Shown piece after piece: positions 63,640 through 64,000 of a stretch of 64,000 bases of DNA. The notes beneath the pieces were generated by a model. It was not told where the DNA came from. It ran no database searches and saw only the letters and a program-made list of their open reading frames with translations. The stretch comes from Anaerolineales bacterium. Its GTDB lineage: Bacteria; Chloroflexota; Anaerolineae; Anaerolineales; Villigracilaceae. Numbering within the stretch: position 1 is the first letter of the stretch; every line of letters begins with the position of its first letter. Position numbers and translations under genes: made by a program. The stretch is taken from assembly GCA_014379595.1 (NCBI GenBank), contig JACMLM010000067.1, forward strand, positions 1 to 64,000, given 5' to 3'.

Positions 63640-63653
63640 TTTTTAAGGAGTAA

Positions 63654-64000
<347 letters not shown>

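Overview
The window looks like one contig of a mesophilic, monoderm-type Chloroflexota bacterium, most likely class Anaerolineae. This is inferred from the EF-Tu sequence, several GAF-rich sensor kinases (one with a MASE1-like N terminus), lipoprotein-anchored binding proteins with no outer-membrane genes, an F420/deazaflavin-type reductase, and a cellobiose phosphorylase/GH4/GH3/GH1 sugar locus. No rRNA, CRISPR array, integrase or transposase was found.

Layout. 1-1.6 kb: a leftward tRNA-Thr(TGT)-tRNA-Tyr-tRNA-Thr(GGT)-tuf operon. 1.6-2.8 kb: a small P-loop ATPase gene pair under a near-consensus promoter overlapped by a GAAC-N4-GTTC (LexA-like) palindrome. 2.8-8.3 kb: acpS, an active/inactive M16 peptidase pair, a membrane protein and a ferredoxin-NADP reductase-like enzyme. 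8.3-12.3 kb: a leftward padR / HAAS-pentapeptide x2 / DrrAB-type ABC transporter island, flanked on its far side by a relic of the reductase gene tail and containing a relic of a second padR. 12.3-25.9 kb: mainly housekeeping genes (dihydroorotate-dehydrogenase-like, cspA, dtd, trpS, fmdB-like, malic enzyme, recX, rny), an AviRa-like rRNA methyltransferase with an MFS exporter, a probable SelW-like selenoprotein that the ORF track truncates at an in-frame TGA, and a structured RNA candidate ahead of recX.

26.1-44.5 kb is a large rightward signalling region. A MASE1-PAS-GAF3 histidine kinase with an OmpR-type regulator is followed by a REC-REC-GAF-PAS kinase. A tight run of eight genes comes next: an NMT1-like binding lipoprotein without any transporter, two kinase-less membrane GAF proteins, a GAF histidine kinase, a threonine-synthase-like enzyme fused to a receiver domain, two stand-alone receivers and a GNAT protein. 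The spacing suggests one operon linking a periplasmic ligand, a membrane sensor array and a PLP enzyme.

44.7-64 kb is a carbohydrate utilisation locus: a clan GH-A lipoprotein, a GT-C-like membrane protein, a LacI regulator with tandem operators, an ABC sugar importer (binding protein and two permeases, no ATPase), GH4, a BadF/GlcNAc-kinase-like kinase, a GH18 lipoprotein, a clan GH-A hydrolase, ChbG-like deacetylase, GH3 with PA14, GH94 cellobiose phosphorylase, a mutarotase-like protein and a GH1 cut by the window edge. Together these would import and split beta-linked oligosaccharides of glucose and probably N-acetylglucosamine. Three intergenic palindromes whose halves are themselves palindromic suggest a dispersed repeat family.
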